From a virus: a stretch of DNA of 63,072 nucleotides. Of this stretch, positions 42,619 through 50,929 are shown piece by piece. Each line of letters begins with the position of its first letter. Position 1 is the first letter of the stretch. Where the stretch lies: the IMG/VR virus record IMGVR_UViG_3300025660_000448, positions 1-63,072 of that record. One strand, 5' to 3'. Both the position numbers and the translations under genes were made by a program. The notes under the pieces are model-generated. The model did no database searches. It had not been told where the DNA came from and worked only from the letters and a program-made list of their open reading frames with translations.

Positions 42619-43834
42619 ACAGCTTAAGAAACCAATGAGTATTGAATTCACTGCATGGAATCGTGATGGAGAATTTGGCATTGTTTCAAAGCATCCTGTA
42701 GCTAACACGCTAACACACCAAGTTCTGAATACTTACACTTGTAGGGAAACATTTGCGACTCAATGGGGCCGAGCCGTTAGGAATGGCTCGGGCAAAATGA
42801 GTCTAACAGCTTCTACGAAGAATCGTGAAAAAATAGTAAAATTTTTCGAAAAACTAGAAGATAAACTGGAGCTTAAAGACCGAACTACTTTTCATTGTAT
42901 TGCCAATCGCTCCACTGGTTTGATAATAGAACCATCTAAGTGGTGGCTTAGGTCAGCGATGAGACGTTCTATTTTTACGATTTTTCTCCGAGCAGGAAAA
43001 CATTATACAAGTAATTTTGATGCAGCAATACAGTCACAACAATATTTCCAACGAACCAAAAATGCTGTGGACCGATTTTTAGACGGCCATACTTACTATA
43101 GGGGAAGAAGTGGTGGTTGGGTAAATGTATTTAATTATGCTGGAAAGGCAAAAGTGAAGCAACAATTAAAATCAGAAGCCGAAAAACAACCAAGAGTTCC
43201 TATTTTCGGAAAACAAATAGACATCACTTTTCATTCTTTAAGCAGGGCAGAGGCAGGAAATTATGCTCCTTTAAAGTTAAACAAAAGAAAACCACCAACT
43301 CGTCACAGAACAGAATACTGGTCTTATTGTAGAGAAAAAATGGATGGTCGTAAATGGACTTCCATTGTGTTTTGTCATAAAAGAGCAGAAGGAAAACACG
43401 TCGCAGCTTTTATTCGACGTATAGAAAAAAAACTACAAATTCCAAAACTCTCAACATGTGGTCCAACTAATAGAAAAGGGGTTATGTGGATTAAAGTATC
43501 TCCATTTTGGCGTAGCACAAAGATGCGAAAATCTTTTTTCACTGCTATGCTTCGGGCTTCTCTAGTCTACAATCCAAACAAATTAGGAACATGGACAAAA
43601 GCACTAACAAAAACTAAGTATTTCAAACCAACCGCATTTGCGGTAAAACGATTTTTACAAGGGTATACTGGGTGGAATGGTAAAGCAGTAACACGGCGTC
43701 GGCGATTTGGCCAACGTGTGCAGAAAAAAGCCCCTCGCAGAAACAAGTCGTTTTCAGGATGGGTTGATGAGTTTTCAGACAACAAGAGACACAATGAAGA
43801 TATTAAACAAATGATGAAGAGAGTCGTAATATGA
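42593..43834 (+). CDS. Basic protein with internal domain duplication
   Basis: 413 residues. Two copies of a unit are visible: around 120-175 (WWLRSAMRRSIFTIFLRAGK ... TKNAVDRFLDGHTYYRG) and around 305-362 (FWRSTKMRKSFFTAMLRASL ... TAFAVKRFLQGYTGWNG), each preceded by strands ending in IxP. The C-terminus has RRNKSFSGWVDEFSDNKRHN, where SFSGWVDE resembles the leader motif of the proposed internal proteins. Starts within the previous gene; next gene overlaps by 4 bp. Not recognised. Confidence 0.6.
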   Translation: MIMSMTKSKQLKKPMSIEFTAWNRDGEFGIVSKHPVANTLTHQVLNTYTCRETFATQWGRAVRNGSGKMSLTASTKNREKIVKFFEKLEDKLELKDRTTFHCIANRSTGLIIEPSKWWLRSAMRRSIFTIFLRAGKHYTSNFDAAIQSQQYFQRTKNAVDRFLDGHTYYRGRSGGWVNVFNYAGKAKVKQQLKSEAEKQPRVPIFGKQIDITFHSLSRAEAGNYAPLKLNKRKPPTRHRTEYWSYCREKMDGRKWTSIVFCHKRAEGKHVAAFIRRIEKKLQIPKLSTCGPTNRKGVMWIKVSPFWRSTKMRKSFFTAMLRASLVYNPNKLGTWTKALTKTKYFKPTAFAVKRFLQGYTGWNGKAVTRRRRFGQRVQKKAPRRNKSFSGWVDEFSDNKRHNEDIKQMMKRVVI

Positions 43835-44325
43835 GCGAGAATAATCTTTATCTAATCATTGAAGATTTAATGTCTAATCACTTAGCTATAAGTTTAGAAC
43901 GTAATTCTATTACGGCATTTGTTGATTTTGATGCACCGGAGTTAATTTTTAGTATATCTAATTTGTGCGACCTTAAAAACTTTTTGGCGGAAGCAATCTT
44001 GGTATTACGTTCACGCATGAAAGGTATTGTTATTGAGCCAAGACGACATAAGATTAAAACAGGGAATACTACTCTTAATTGGGCACAACTTAAATTATCT
44101 CCATCACCGCCACCGATGTCGGCCCCAGCATCTCCAAATTCTGTTTATATGTCTTTGAAAAATCTCATGCAATCTAAACGAAACATTACAAATTGTATTG
44201 TAGAAATGATGTTAAACAAAAAAAAAGAAGATGCGTATCGAAAAAGATTAAAAGCACTTGATGATGGTCTGGCAGGTTGTGGGCATAAAATTCGCAGGGC
44301 TTCCGGTATAGGCTGGGGTGGTTAA
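43831..44325 (+). CDS. Hypothetical protein
   Basis: 164 residues. Begins MSENNLYLIIEDLMSNHLAI, then a Pro/Ser linker (SPSPPPMSAPASPNS) and a helical C-terminus (CIVEMMLNKKKEDAYRKRLK). Translationally coupled to the previous gene (ATGA). Ends 4 bp inside the opposite gene. Not recognised. Confidence 0.55.
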   Translation: MSENNLYLIIEDLMSNHLAISLERNSITAFVDFDAPELIFSISNLCDLKNFLAEAILVLRSRMKGIVIEPRRHKIKTGNTTLNWAQLKLSPSPPPMSAPASPNSVYMSLKNLMQSKRNITNCIVEMMLNKKKEDAYRKRLKALDDGLAGCGHKIRRASGIGWGG

Positions 44326-44531
44326 TTATTTTGAACCCATTCTTTGAATGATAATTTTCTTACTCTATTTAATGGTTTATTAGGGTGAAGTAATAAATCA
44401 TCTAGCGTTTTATGTCCTTTATCTGTCATTAAACCATGCCAAGCTCTTTTACGAGTTATAAGAGGATATTTTTTGAAAACAGTTGTTAATGCTTTCACCA
44501 TATCTTGTGCTGCTTTTTTAGCTGTTGCCAT
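44322..44531 (-). CDS. Small basic protein with C-terminal leader-like motif
   Basis: 69 residues: MATAKKAAQDMVKALTTVFK at the start and RVRKLSFKEWVQNN at the end. The final LSFKEWVQN is the same pattern that opens the neighbours at 44541, 45357 and 45629, but here at the C-terminus. It may be a C-terminal capsid-targeting tag or a processed remnant. Confidence 0.55.
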   Translation of the reverse strand: MATAKKAAQDMVKALTTVFKKYPLITRKRAWHGLMTDKGHKTLDDLLLHPNKPLNRVRKLSFKEWVQNN

Positions 44532-44540
44532 ATCTACCTC

Positions 44541-45323
44541 TTAGTACATCTCGAACATTACCACATTAGCTTTTACAATTTCATCAATAGATTGTGATGG
44601 AACAAAATGCATATCCCACTCACTTGGACGTATTTTCCAATCATAACCCCGGCCAGCTTCGGAACCTATATCAGAGGCCCAACATCTGATTAATCCTTTT
44701 TCTGGATAATATGTTGTATTTAAACTGAATTGTTCTACTCTTCTTTGAGATGGTGCCTCGACACCCATTCCAGCCATTTGCCAACTTGTCAGATAACTAT
44801 TTTCTTTTACCTTTTTCACACCCTTAAAAATGAATTTTTCTTGGGCATTAAGTCTCATATAATAACTTATTTTTGATACTAAGTTTTCAATTTTCGTGAA
44901 ATCTTTTGATGGCATATCAACCATTTCGTTATCAATTTTTTTACATTCATCTATCATCCCATTTGCTATTTCTGATTCTTGCCCTTTTTTAGTTTCAAGA
45001 ATAGAAACTACTCGCTTTGTAATCCACACAGGACTTCCTTCTAAATCTTCAATTTTTCTTTTTACCACTAAAGAAAAAGAAGCAGGATAAGATTCTACTT
45101 TGATAGCACCTGTGAAATAACCCCATTCAACAATATTAGACCAATTTTGACGACCAGCCTTTATCCCTAGGTCGAACTTTGTGATTTCTTTAAGTACATC
45201 ATCCACACGTAAATTGTCCGCAGGGTCTTGAAGCTTTTTCCATTTAATTGGTTCTATTTTCTTATCAAAACCAAATATGTCAGCTTTTTCGTTAAACAAC
45301 CAAGATTTAAAACTTTTATGCAT
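44541..45323 (-). CDS. Putative internal protein, leader MHKSFKSWLFNE
   Basis: 260 residues. The leader MHKSFKSWLFNEKADIF carries the F-K-x-W-L motif. The body is a globular alpha/beta protein with IVEWGYFTGAIKVESYPASF, SPVWITKRVVSILETKKGQE and KGLIRCWASDIGSEAGRGYD; no catalytic motif is clear. Together with 44322 it forms a - strand pair facing the + strand operon. An injected effector is a hypothesis from the leader. Confidence 0.55.
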   Translation of the reverse strand: MHKSFKSWLFNEKADIFGFDKKIEPIKWKKLQDPADNLRVDDVLKEITKFDLGIKAGRQNWSNIVEWGYFTGAIKVESYPASFSLVVKRKIEDLEGSPVWITKRVVSILETKKGQESEIANGMIDECKKIDNEMVDMPSKDFTKIENLVSKISYYMRLNAQEKFIFKGVKKVKENSYLTSWQMAGMGVEAPSQRRVEQFSLNTTYYPEKGLIRCWASDIGSEAGRGYDWKIRPSEWDMHFVPSQSIDEIVKANVVMFEMY

Positions 45324-45356
45324 TATATTATTTAGGCCTCACTAAATAGATTTGTT

Positions 45357-45632
45357 ATGATGAAATTTAAGACATGGGTAGAAGAGAGAAATTCAGAGCA
45401 ATCTGGGATACAAAGTGGGCTTCTAGAATTTTTGAAATCAAAGACGGGAATTGACGATGATGAGCAACTTCTTTCTATGAATACGAGTGAATTTACGCCC
45501 GAATTAATATCCGATTTACAACAATGGGGACCAGTAAACACGGCGGCTGACCCAGAAATACTTGATAGAATTAAGAATGGGATAGAAATCAAAGAATTGG
45601 CTGATGCATTAAGCGGAATTCATGGTATTTAA
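45357..45632 (+). CDS. Small putative internal protein, leader MMKFKTWVEE
   Basis: 91 residues, acidic and helical. The first 14 residues (MMKFKTWVEERNSE) share the F-K-x-W-V-x-E leader. The rest (DDEQLLSMNTSEFTPELISD) suggests a small helical domain. It overlaps the stop of the opposite 45629 gene by 4 bp. Confidence 0.55.
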   Translation: MMKFKTWVEERNSEQSGIQSGLLEFLKSKTGIDDDEQLLSMNTSEFTPELISDLQQWGPVNTAADPEILDRIKNGIEIKELADALSGIHGI

Positions 45633-46027
45633 TTCGCAAATACTGAAGATTTACCTTCTTTACTTACACCAATTATCATTTGATTATTAAAAGTCCGTTC
45701 ACCGGGTTTTGCAAAATATGGTCTTTGTGTTAATCTTTCATCTGGAATCTCATCATTAGCTTTTTCTATATATTTTATTGTTACTTCATAGATAAAATCA
45801 CCCTCAACTTTAGATTTTTTCCAATCGCTTCCATATCCTGAAATTTTTACAATTTTCAAAATCTCGGCTGATTTTCTCACTTGTTGTACGTGTGCAATTC
45901 CTTCTGGAGTACTACATGGACCCAAACCTTGTGTTTCGCATGAGATAATATCATCTAATTCAAATGGAAACTCCTCAATGTTGATTTGCTCTTCTTGTTC
46001 CACTATAAATTGTGTAAATGTTTTCAT
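45629..46027 (-). CDS. Putative internal protein, leader MKTFTQFIVEQ
   Basis: 132 residues. The leader MKTFTQFIVEQEEQ is the closest in the window to the T4 capsid-targeting sequence (MKTYQEFIAEA), with an IxE site for a prohead protease. The body has DDIISCETQGLGPCSTPEGI and a beta-rich end (DFIYEVTIKYIEKANDEIP). Function of the mature part unknown. Confidence 0.6.
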   Translation of the reverse strand: MKTFTQFIVEQEEQINIEEFPFELDDIISCETQGLGPCSTPEGIAHVQQVRKSAEILKIVKISGYGSDWKKSKVEGDFIYEVTIKYIEKANDEIPDERLTQRPYFAKPGERTFNNQMIIGVSKEGKSSVFAN

Positions 46028-46031
46028 ACAA

Positions 46032-46469
46032 TTATATACGCTTTTTTCTTAATAATGGCACGAACAAAACAGAAAATAGAATTAAAGTAGCTGGTTCTGG
46101 AATTGGCTCTATTTCAAATGGAGTTATTTCTTGATTGTAATATGCTTTAAATCTTACTCTATACCAAGAAGCTCTTAATCCATTTTCTATCTCTAAGTCC
46201 ATATCTTCGTAAAAACTTAAAGTATATAATTCTGATATACCATAATATTCATCTGGTAAAATAGATATTGAATCAAATCTTTTGTACGTGTGCGTAAGAA
46301 AAATATTCACATGAAGTGGTGATGTTAAATTTCTATTTATCTCAGTATTTCCGTCTGCTTGCCATGGAATTACAAATTCTTTTCTAGGTCGAAAGTCATT
46401 TCTAATGACATCAGCATTTATAACTGAGCAAAAACATAAAATAGACAATATGAATAATATTTTCATCAT
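46032..46469 (-). CDS. Secreted PEP-CTERM sorting-signal protein
   Basis: 145 residues. An N-terminal signal peptide (MMKILFILSILCFCSVINAD; cleavage likely after NA), an ~100-residue mature part, and the tripartite PEP-CTERM tail: IPEPATLILFSVLFVPLL followed by RKKRI. Such tails are recognised by exosortase of the bacterial host and link proteins to surface or exopolysaccharide export. A phage copy is unusual and implies a host with exosortase. Function may be surface decoration or exclusion during infection. Confidence 0.75.
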   Translation of the reverse strand: MMKILFILSILCFCSVINADVIRNDFRPRKEFVIPWQADGNTEINRNLTSPLHVNIFLTHTYKRFDSISILPDEYYGISELYTLSFYEDMDLEIENGLRASWYRVRFKAYYNQEITPFEIEPIPEPATLILFSVLFVPLLRKKRI

Positions 46470-46500
46470 TATATTATACTAAAATTACTCTAATAATGAA

Positions 46501-47361
46501 ATGATTAATCAACTTAACATACCAAAAAAACTTAGAAAAAGAATGGGTGTGGACTCTCTTTCTATATCATTTAATGAAAATGAAGGTAAAATTGAGCGGT
46601 CGATAAAAGATACTCAGCAATGGGAACCTCATATTCAAAATGTTTTAGGAAATATACTTAAACCAGAGGATATATTTTTAGATATTGGTGCAAATATTGG
46701 AATTCATAGTGTTTTTGCATCTAAATTAGCCAAAGAAGTTATTGCTTTTGAACCTAGCAAAAAAACTTTTAAACACTTATTAAAAACTGTTGAATTAAAT
46801 AATTGTGATAATATAACTTGTCACAACATAGGCTTATGGGACCAAGATGAAACTAGATTGTTTTGTCACCTTAAAGATGACCATGGTGGAAGTCATTTTA
46901 CTACTGTCGATTATCATGAATCTAACGCTATAAAAAGTGATGTTGAGGTAAAAAGATTAGATAATTTAAAAATTCCTCATGTAGATGTAGTAAAAATAGA
47001 CGTAGAAGGTGTTGAAAAATTTGTTTTAAGAGGCGGCGGAAAACTCTTTGACGAATGCCCAATCTTATTCATCGAATTCAATGGGAAGGCATGTTTAAAA
47101 CATACAGGTAAAGACCTACTTGATACTTTATATCAAATAATGTCATTTGGTTATAGAAACATCTATTATATGGCGCAAGGAAACAGTGATAAATCAATAA
47201 TAATTCCGCCCCACCCAGATTCTACACCCAGCACTTTTTGGAAAAAAACAAATTTTGATTATTTCCAAACAGTGATAAAAAACAATGCCGCTCACGGTAA
47301 TTTAATTTTCACCGATGTTATATTTTTGCCACCCGAAAAAGTTATATCAGGATTAGTATAA
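46501..47361 (+). CDS. FkbM-family SAM methyltransferase
   Basis: 286 residues. IFLDIGANIGIHSVFASKLA near 60 is the SAM motif I (DxGANxG), IAFEPSKKTFKHLL follows (E on strand 2), and VDVVKIDVEGVEKFVLRGGG near 160 is the signature KIDVEG..E.VL of FkbM enzymes, then CPILFIEFNG. Family members O-methylate sugars or small molecules. It sits among surface-glycan genes, so methylation of a host or virion glycan is likely. Confidence 0.88.
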   Translation: MINQLNIPKKLRKRMGVDSLSISFNENEGKIERSIKDTQQWEPHIQNVLGNILKPEDIFLDIGANIGIHSVFASKLAKEVIAFEPSKKTFKHLLKTVELNNCDNITCHNIGLWDQDETRLFCHLKDDHGGSHFTTVDYHESNAIKSDVEVKRLDNLKIPHVDVVKIDVEGVEKFVLRGGGKLFDECPILFIEFNGKACLKHTGKDLLDTLYQIMSFGYRNIYYMAQGNSDKSIIIPPHPDSTPSTFWKKTNFDYFQTVIKNNAAHGNLIFTDVIFLPPEKVISGLV

Positions 47362-47413
47362 ACAAATATAAATAATATTTGAAAATAGTTGTTTTTTATT
47401 GTAAACTAATGAT

Positions 47414-48088
47414 ATGGAATTATTGATAATTAGACACGCAGAAAGTCGCCGTAATATGGGGGTTACTTATAACCTAGATAGCACTATAACAGATGAAGGA
47501 ATGTCCCAAGCTTGTAGAACAGCAGCTTGGTTGTATGAAAATTTCAAATTTGAGGGTTACAAAGGGCTTGTTAGCCCCTATCATAGGACTTTACAGACCG
47601 CATCTGTTTTATCTGAAGTATTGGAAACTGAATTTTGTATAGATGATAGATTAGCTGAATATAGATTTCAAAATCCAGATGTTGTTAATATCCCAAATAG
47701 GTCTTTACTTTTTCAAAATATTGGTTGGCCTAATGATTGGCTCGATGAGAAGGAAAGACCATTTGCCCCAGAAGCTATTGATTTATTCATAGACCGTTCT
47801 CTTGAATTACTTCTTGACCTAAAAAAATCTGGACATGATAAATATATATTGGTGACACACGGTGCTCCATCTGTTATGCTTTCTAAGCTGGCAATTGGAA
47901 ATACCAGAGAAGAAATAAAGCAAGAATGTGAGAGAGCCAATAAAATACTGGAATCTCATGAAGTAAAGGATTTTTTAGAAGAAGTAGCAAAACAAAGTAG
48001 TGCATTCATAAGCGGTATGAAAAATTGTGGAATGACTTGGATTGTTGAGGAAGAACCTATGTGGTTCTCAAAAGTGGTGTATAAATGA
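47414..48088 (+). CDS. Histidine-phosphatase (phosphoglycerate-mutase-like) protein
   Basis: 224 residues. LLIIRHAESRRNMGVTYN supplies the RHG/RHA catalytic His, LVSPYHRTLQTASVL the second Arg, RLAEYRF the acid region, and ILVTHGAPSVML the second His. Fold and length are those of the histidine-phosphatase clan; substrates range from sugar phosphates to phosphoproteins. Overlaps the next gene by 4 bp (ATGA). Confidence 0.85.
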   Translation: MELLIIRHAESRRNMGVTYNLDSTITDEGMSQACRTAAWLYENFKFEGYKGLVSPYHRTLQTASVLSEVLETEFCIDDRLAEYRFQNPDVVNIPNRSLLFQNIGWPNDWLDEKERPFAPEAIDLFIDRSLELLLDLKKSGHDKYILVTHGAPSVMLSKLAIGNTREEIKQECERANKILESHEVKDFLEEVAKQSSAFISGMKNCGMTWIVEEEPMWFSKVVYK

Positions 48089-48774
48089 GCAAAAGTAAAA
48101 TGAGATTTGTAAATTATGTAGACAGAAAAGAACAAAAAGTCTGCGTTATGATGAGAGGTATTTCAGGAAGCGGCAAAAGCTATACTGCCAAACAAGTTTT
48201 AAAACAGTATGGCGAAGACCTAATCCCTGCGAATCACATCTTTGGCTCGGATGATTTTTTCATATCTGATATCCTTAAAGAAAAACAGGGAAAGCGTGAC
48301 CGTGGTGAAGAAATTGATGATGAATACTACGCAGAGCTAGAACCAGAAACTTATAAGGATAATTGGAGTGCAGATAAATTACGCACTGCTCATATGTGGA
48401 ATTTCCGTAGATTTGAAGATGCTTTATCTCGTGATGTCACTCCTGTTATCATTGATAATACTAATGTTCAAGCATGGGAAATGGAAAATTATATTAAAAC
48501 CGCTAAAAAAGCGGGATATAAGATTTATATACAAGAACCAACTTCTCCTTGGTGGCAAGACCATGCTCATATGTTTGCTGATAAAAAGAAATATGGGAAA
48601 CAATTAGAAGATTTTGCAAGATTCTTAGCAGGACATCATCATGGGATGGCTGATAAATATGGAGTTAAAGGTGGAAATCAACATAGTGTCCCTCTTCATA
48701 CTCTCAGAAAAAAAATCAGACAATGGCAACCCAATTTGACTCCAGAAGAAGTTTTGGAAAAGAAGAAGAGATGA
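48085..48774 (+). CDS. P-loop polynucleotide-kinase-like NTPase (N4BP2-type)
   Basis: 229 residues. VCVMMRGISGSGKSYTAKQV holds Walker A; IFGSDDFFI and TPVIIDNTNVQAWEMENYIK (strand with D and N) are typical of the T4 PNK/N4BP2 kinase group; KAGYKIYIQEPTSPWW follows. It likely phosphorylates a nucleic-acid 5' end or small substrate. Coupled to the phosphatase gene, it resembles a kinase + phosphatase pair acting on one substrate, perhaps RNA-end repair. Confidence 0.78.
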   Translation: MSKSKMRFVNYVDRKEQKVCVMMRGISGSGKSYTAKQVLKQYGEDLIPANHIFGSDDFFISDILKEKQGKRDRGEEIDDEYYAELEPETYKDNWSADKLRTAHMWNFRRFEDALSRDVTPVIIDNTNVQAWEMENYIKTAKKAGYKIYIQEPTSPWWQDHAHMFADKKKYGKQLEDFARFLAGHHHGMADKYGVKGGNQHSVPLHTLRKKIRQWQPNLTPEEVLEKKKR

Positions 48775-48775
48775 G

Positions 48776-49966
48776 TTAAATCAACCCGCTCATCTTCACA
48801 GCGATTGTCCCTTGTTTTGCTTCAACTTTGATTATAGTGGGAGTATTTGAATCTGGTGCAGTGATGTATATGTTTATATAACTTTTTGTTCTTCTTACGC
48901 CAATTTCTGAATTTGGTTTAATAAGTATTTTATTTCCATCTTGATAAGAAATTCTAAAGTTTTTACGAATTGCAGGAGCAAAACCAGCTTCTCCTTTTCC
49001 TCTAATATAATTCCTAAATGCAGGAACCGTATTAGAAATTTCTCCGGTTTCTTCTGCACCAAGAAGAAGTTTGTTAATTACATAATTCAATTTAACTGGT
49101 TTATCAACAAGTTTCTTAATCAAACCTTCCAAACTATCTAATACAAATTTTGATTCTTCTTTGCTGCCTTCTTCATATTCTTTTAATTTGTCTGAGAATG
49201 TGACTATCTTTTTCCCACCAAACATGATGTAAGATTGTTTGTTCCACAGATGAGCTATTGTAGGCATTGTCTCACTTGTAAATTTAAGAGAATGACCTAC
49301 ACTTTTTTTGCTACAACCTAGAATCATATCAGCAGTTTGCCTATGGGTTCCATATGTTTTAAAGAACTCCCCACCACTAAAAACAATATAATTTACTTCA
49401 CAATCCTTAAGCATTTGTTGTGTACGTTTCAACATACTTGTGGCTAATTCTTTGGCATGATGTCTTATTAACATTACAAGTTGGTCAGCAAGAGTTTTAC
49501 TTGTTTTCTTTTTTATTGTTTCGTATTGAACCGCATTTTGTGTTCTTACCCAACCCGGACCACGTTCGCCTCTAGGTTGAAGATTAGATATCTCAACTAA
49601 ATATAAATAAACTTCTAATTCAAAAAGAAGTCCCATTTCTTTTCCGACTACTTTAGGACTTTGTTGCATTCTTTTTTGAAACATATCAGCTTGTTGAGCA
49701 TCCAAATCTGGAAACACTTGTCCTTGGACAGCTTTAAAAGCTAAAGTCCCTTTTCCATATTTTCCTTGTTGTCCATATCCCTCGTATAAAATATTTCCTT
49801 TTGGTTTATGGTTAGCAGCAAGAGCTATTGGTTGTGATTCAGAAGATGGAAAATTAAATGATACCTTTCCATCTTCCATTTTAATGGAATTTAATACAGA
49901 ACGTTTAATGCCATCTAGAAAAGAAACGACATCATTATTCTCTAACCATATTTTGAATTCAACCAT
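48776..49966 (-). CDS. Putative large internal protein, leader MVEFKIWLEN
   Basis: Start placed at the ATG near 49966 (MVEFKIWLENNDVVSFLDGI), because it brings the F-K-x-W-L-E leader to the N-terminus; an in-frame TTG at 50050 exists further out. 396 residues of mixed fold: GMGKEMGLLFELEVYLYLVE region, YIVFSGGEFFKTYGTHRQTA, and a terminal beta sandwich (SYINIYITAPDSNTPTIIKV). No catalytic motif recognised. It diverges from the ADP-ribosyltransferase-like gene. Confidence 0.6.
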   Translation of the reverse strand: MVEFKIWLENNDVVSFLDGIKRSVLNSIKMEDGKVSFNFPSSESQPIALAANHKPKGNILYEGYGQQGKYGKGTLAFKAVQGQVFPDLDAQQADMFQKRMQQSPKVVGKEMGLLFELEVYLYLVEISNLQPRGERGPGWVRTQNAVQYETIKKKTSKTLADQLVMLIRHHAKELATSMLKRTQQMLKDCEVNYIVFSGGEFFKTYGTHRQTADMILGCSKKSVGHSLKFTSETMPTIAHLWNKQSYIMFGGKKIVTFSDKLKEYEEGSKEESKFVLDSLEGLIKKLVDKPVKLNYVINKLLLGAEETGEISNTVPAFRNYIRGKGEAGFAPAIRKNFRISYQDGNKILIKPNSEIGVRRTKSYINIYITAPDSNTPTIIKVEAKQGTIAVKMSGLI

Positions 49967-50003
49967 CATTACAGTATTTATGCTTATATGAATATATATT
50001 TGC

Positions 50004-50498
50004 ATGAGATTTAGGATGTGGCTAGAAGGAGAGGTAACAGAGGACACCAAGAGTGCTATTTATAAGAAAGCAACTACAACTGGTATCCCTGCTCGTCATG
50101 GTGAAAGTCCTAATAGACATAACCGACCTTATTCTACTGACCCCGGAGATTTTGGACGTGGAATTTATTATGACACCAGTTATCACCGTGCAGCATCATA
50201 TGGCCGTGATGTTGAAAAAATAATTCTTAAATTTAAAAATCCTCTAGTTGTTACAGCAGATGAAGCCTATAAATTATCTGATAAATTCGAAACAGTAAGA
50301 TTATCAGATGAAAAATGGGACAAATTAGCAGGCGTAGGAGTTGAAAGAAAACATGATATGATTAGCGAACAGTTACTAAAAAACGCAGAAGCTATGACTA
50401 AAAATATGTTATCAAATGGAAATGATGGATTAATTGTAATCCATATCCGTGGGAACTTAGAAATGGTGGATTATAGACCTTATGAAAACACTACTTGA
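50004..50498 (+). CDS. ADP-ribosyltransferase-like protein with capsid-targeting-like leader
   Basis: 164 residues. The leader MRFRMWLEGEVTED has the shared motif. The body has the PARP/ART-type layout: GIPARHGES (candidate first-strand His/Arg), GDFGRGIYYDTSYHRAASYG (the G.YF.....A..Y signature), VEKIILKFKNPLVVTADEAY, and near the end NDGLIVIHIRGNLEMVDYRP, where polymorphic ARTs carry D-G-(I/V). T4 delivers the ADP-ribosyltransferase Alt from the head through a similar leader, so an injected toxin-like effector is attractive. The catalytic Glu is not identified with confidence. Confidence 0.55.
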   Translation: MRFRMWLEGEVTEDTKSAIYKKATTTGIPARHGESPNRHNRPYSTDPGDFGRGIYYDTSYHRAASYGRDVEKIILKFKNPLVVTADEAYKLSDKFETVRLSDEKWDKLAGVGVERKHDMISEQLLKNAEAMTKNMLSNGNDGLIVIHIRGNLEMVDYRPYENTT

Positions 50499-50853
50499 AT
50501 ATAACATAGAAAAAGAAGCAGGCTTATGGTCAGACCAATATGAAAAGGGGCATCCCGGTCATGGAGAAGCTTCTGAATTTAAATGGACATTTCATCCAGC
50601 TTTTCCACTTTCTGAATTAGGAAATCCAAAAAATTGGTCTGATTGGATGAAAGATGAATTAAAATGGGCTGAAGAGGATGGGTTTGGATATAGATATAAA
50701 TCATTAATGGAAGACCCTAAAATTTTGGAACCTGTATTTATAGTTCAAGGCGTCGATGGGGAATATCATATCTGGGATGGACATCACCGAGTGGGAGCAT
50801 CTTTTTTAAGAGGATTTAAAACAATTCCGGCTAACGTAGGAATTAGATTGTAA
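50482..50853 (+). CDS. ParB/Srx-like protein
   Basis: 123 residues. EPVFIVQGVDGEYHIWDGHH followed by RVGASFLRGFKTIPANVGIR is the ParB/sulfiredoxin core (DGHHR with adjacent strand), often a nuclease or NTPase-linked domain in phages. The start (MKTLLEYNIEKEAGLWSDQY) weakly recalls the targeting leader. It overlaps the ART-like gene by 17 bp and may be delivered with it. Role unknown. Confidence 0.6.
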   Translation: MKTLLEYNIEKEAGLWSDQYEKGHPGHGEASEFKWTFHPAFPLSELGNPKNWSDWMKDELKWAEEDGFGYRYKSLMEDPKILEPVFIVQGVDGEYHIWDGHHRVGASFLRGFKTIPANVGIRL

Positions 50854-50929
50854 AAGAATTCTATATGACTTTATTTCTCTTTCATAGGAGCATACATATC
50901 TTTAGGGAACAAATAAGTGAGGGTAAAAT

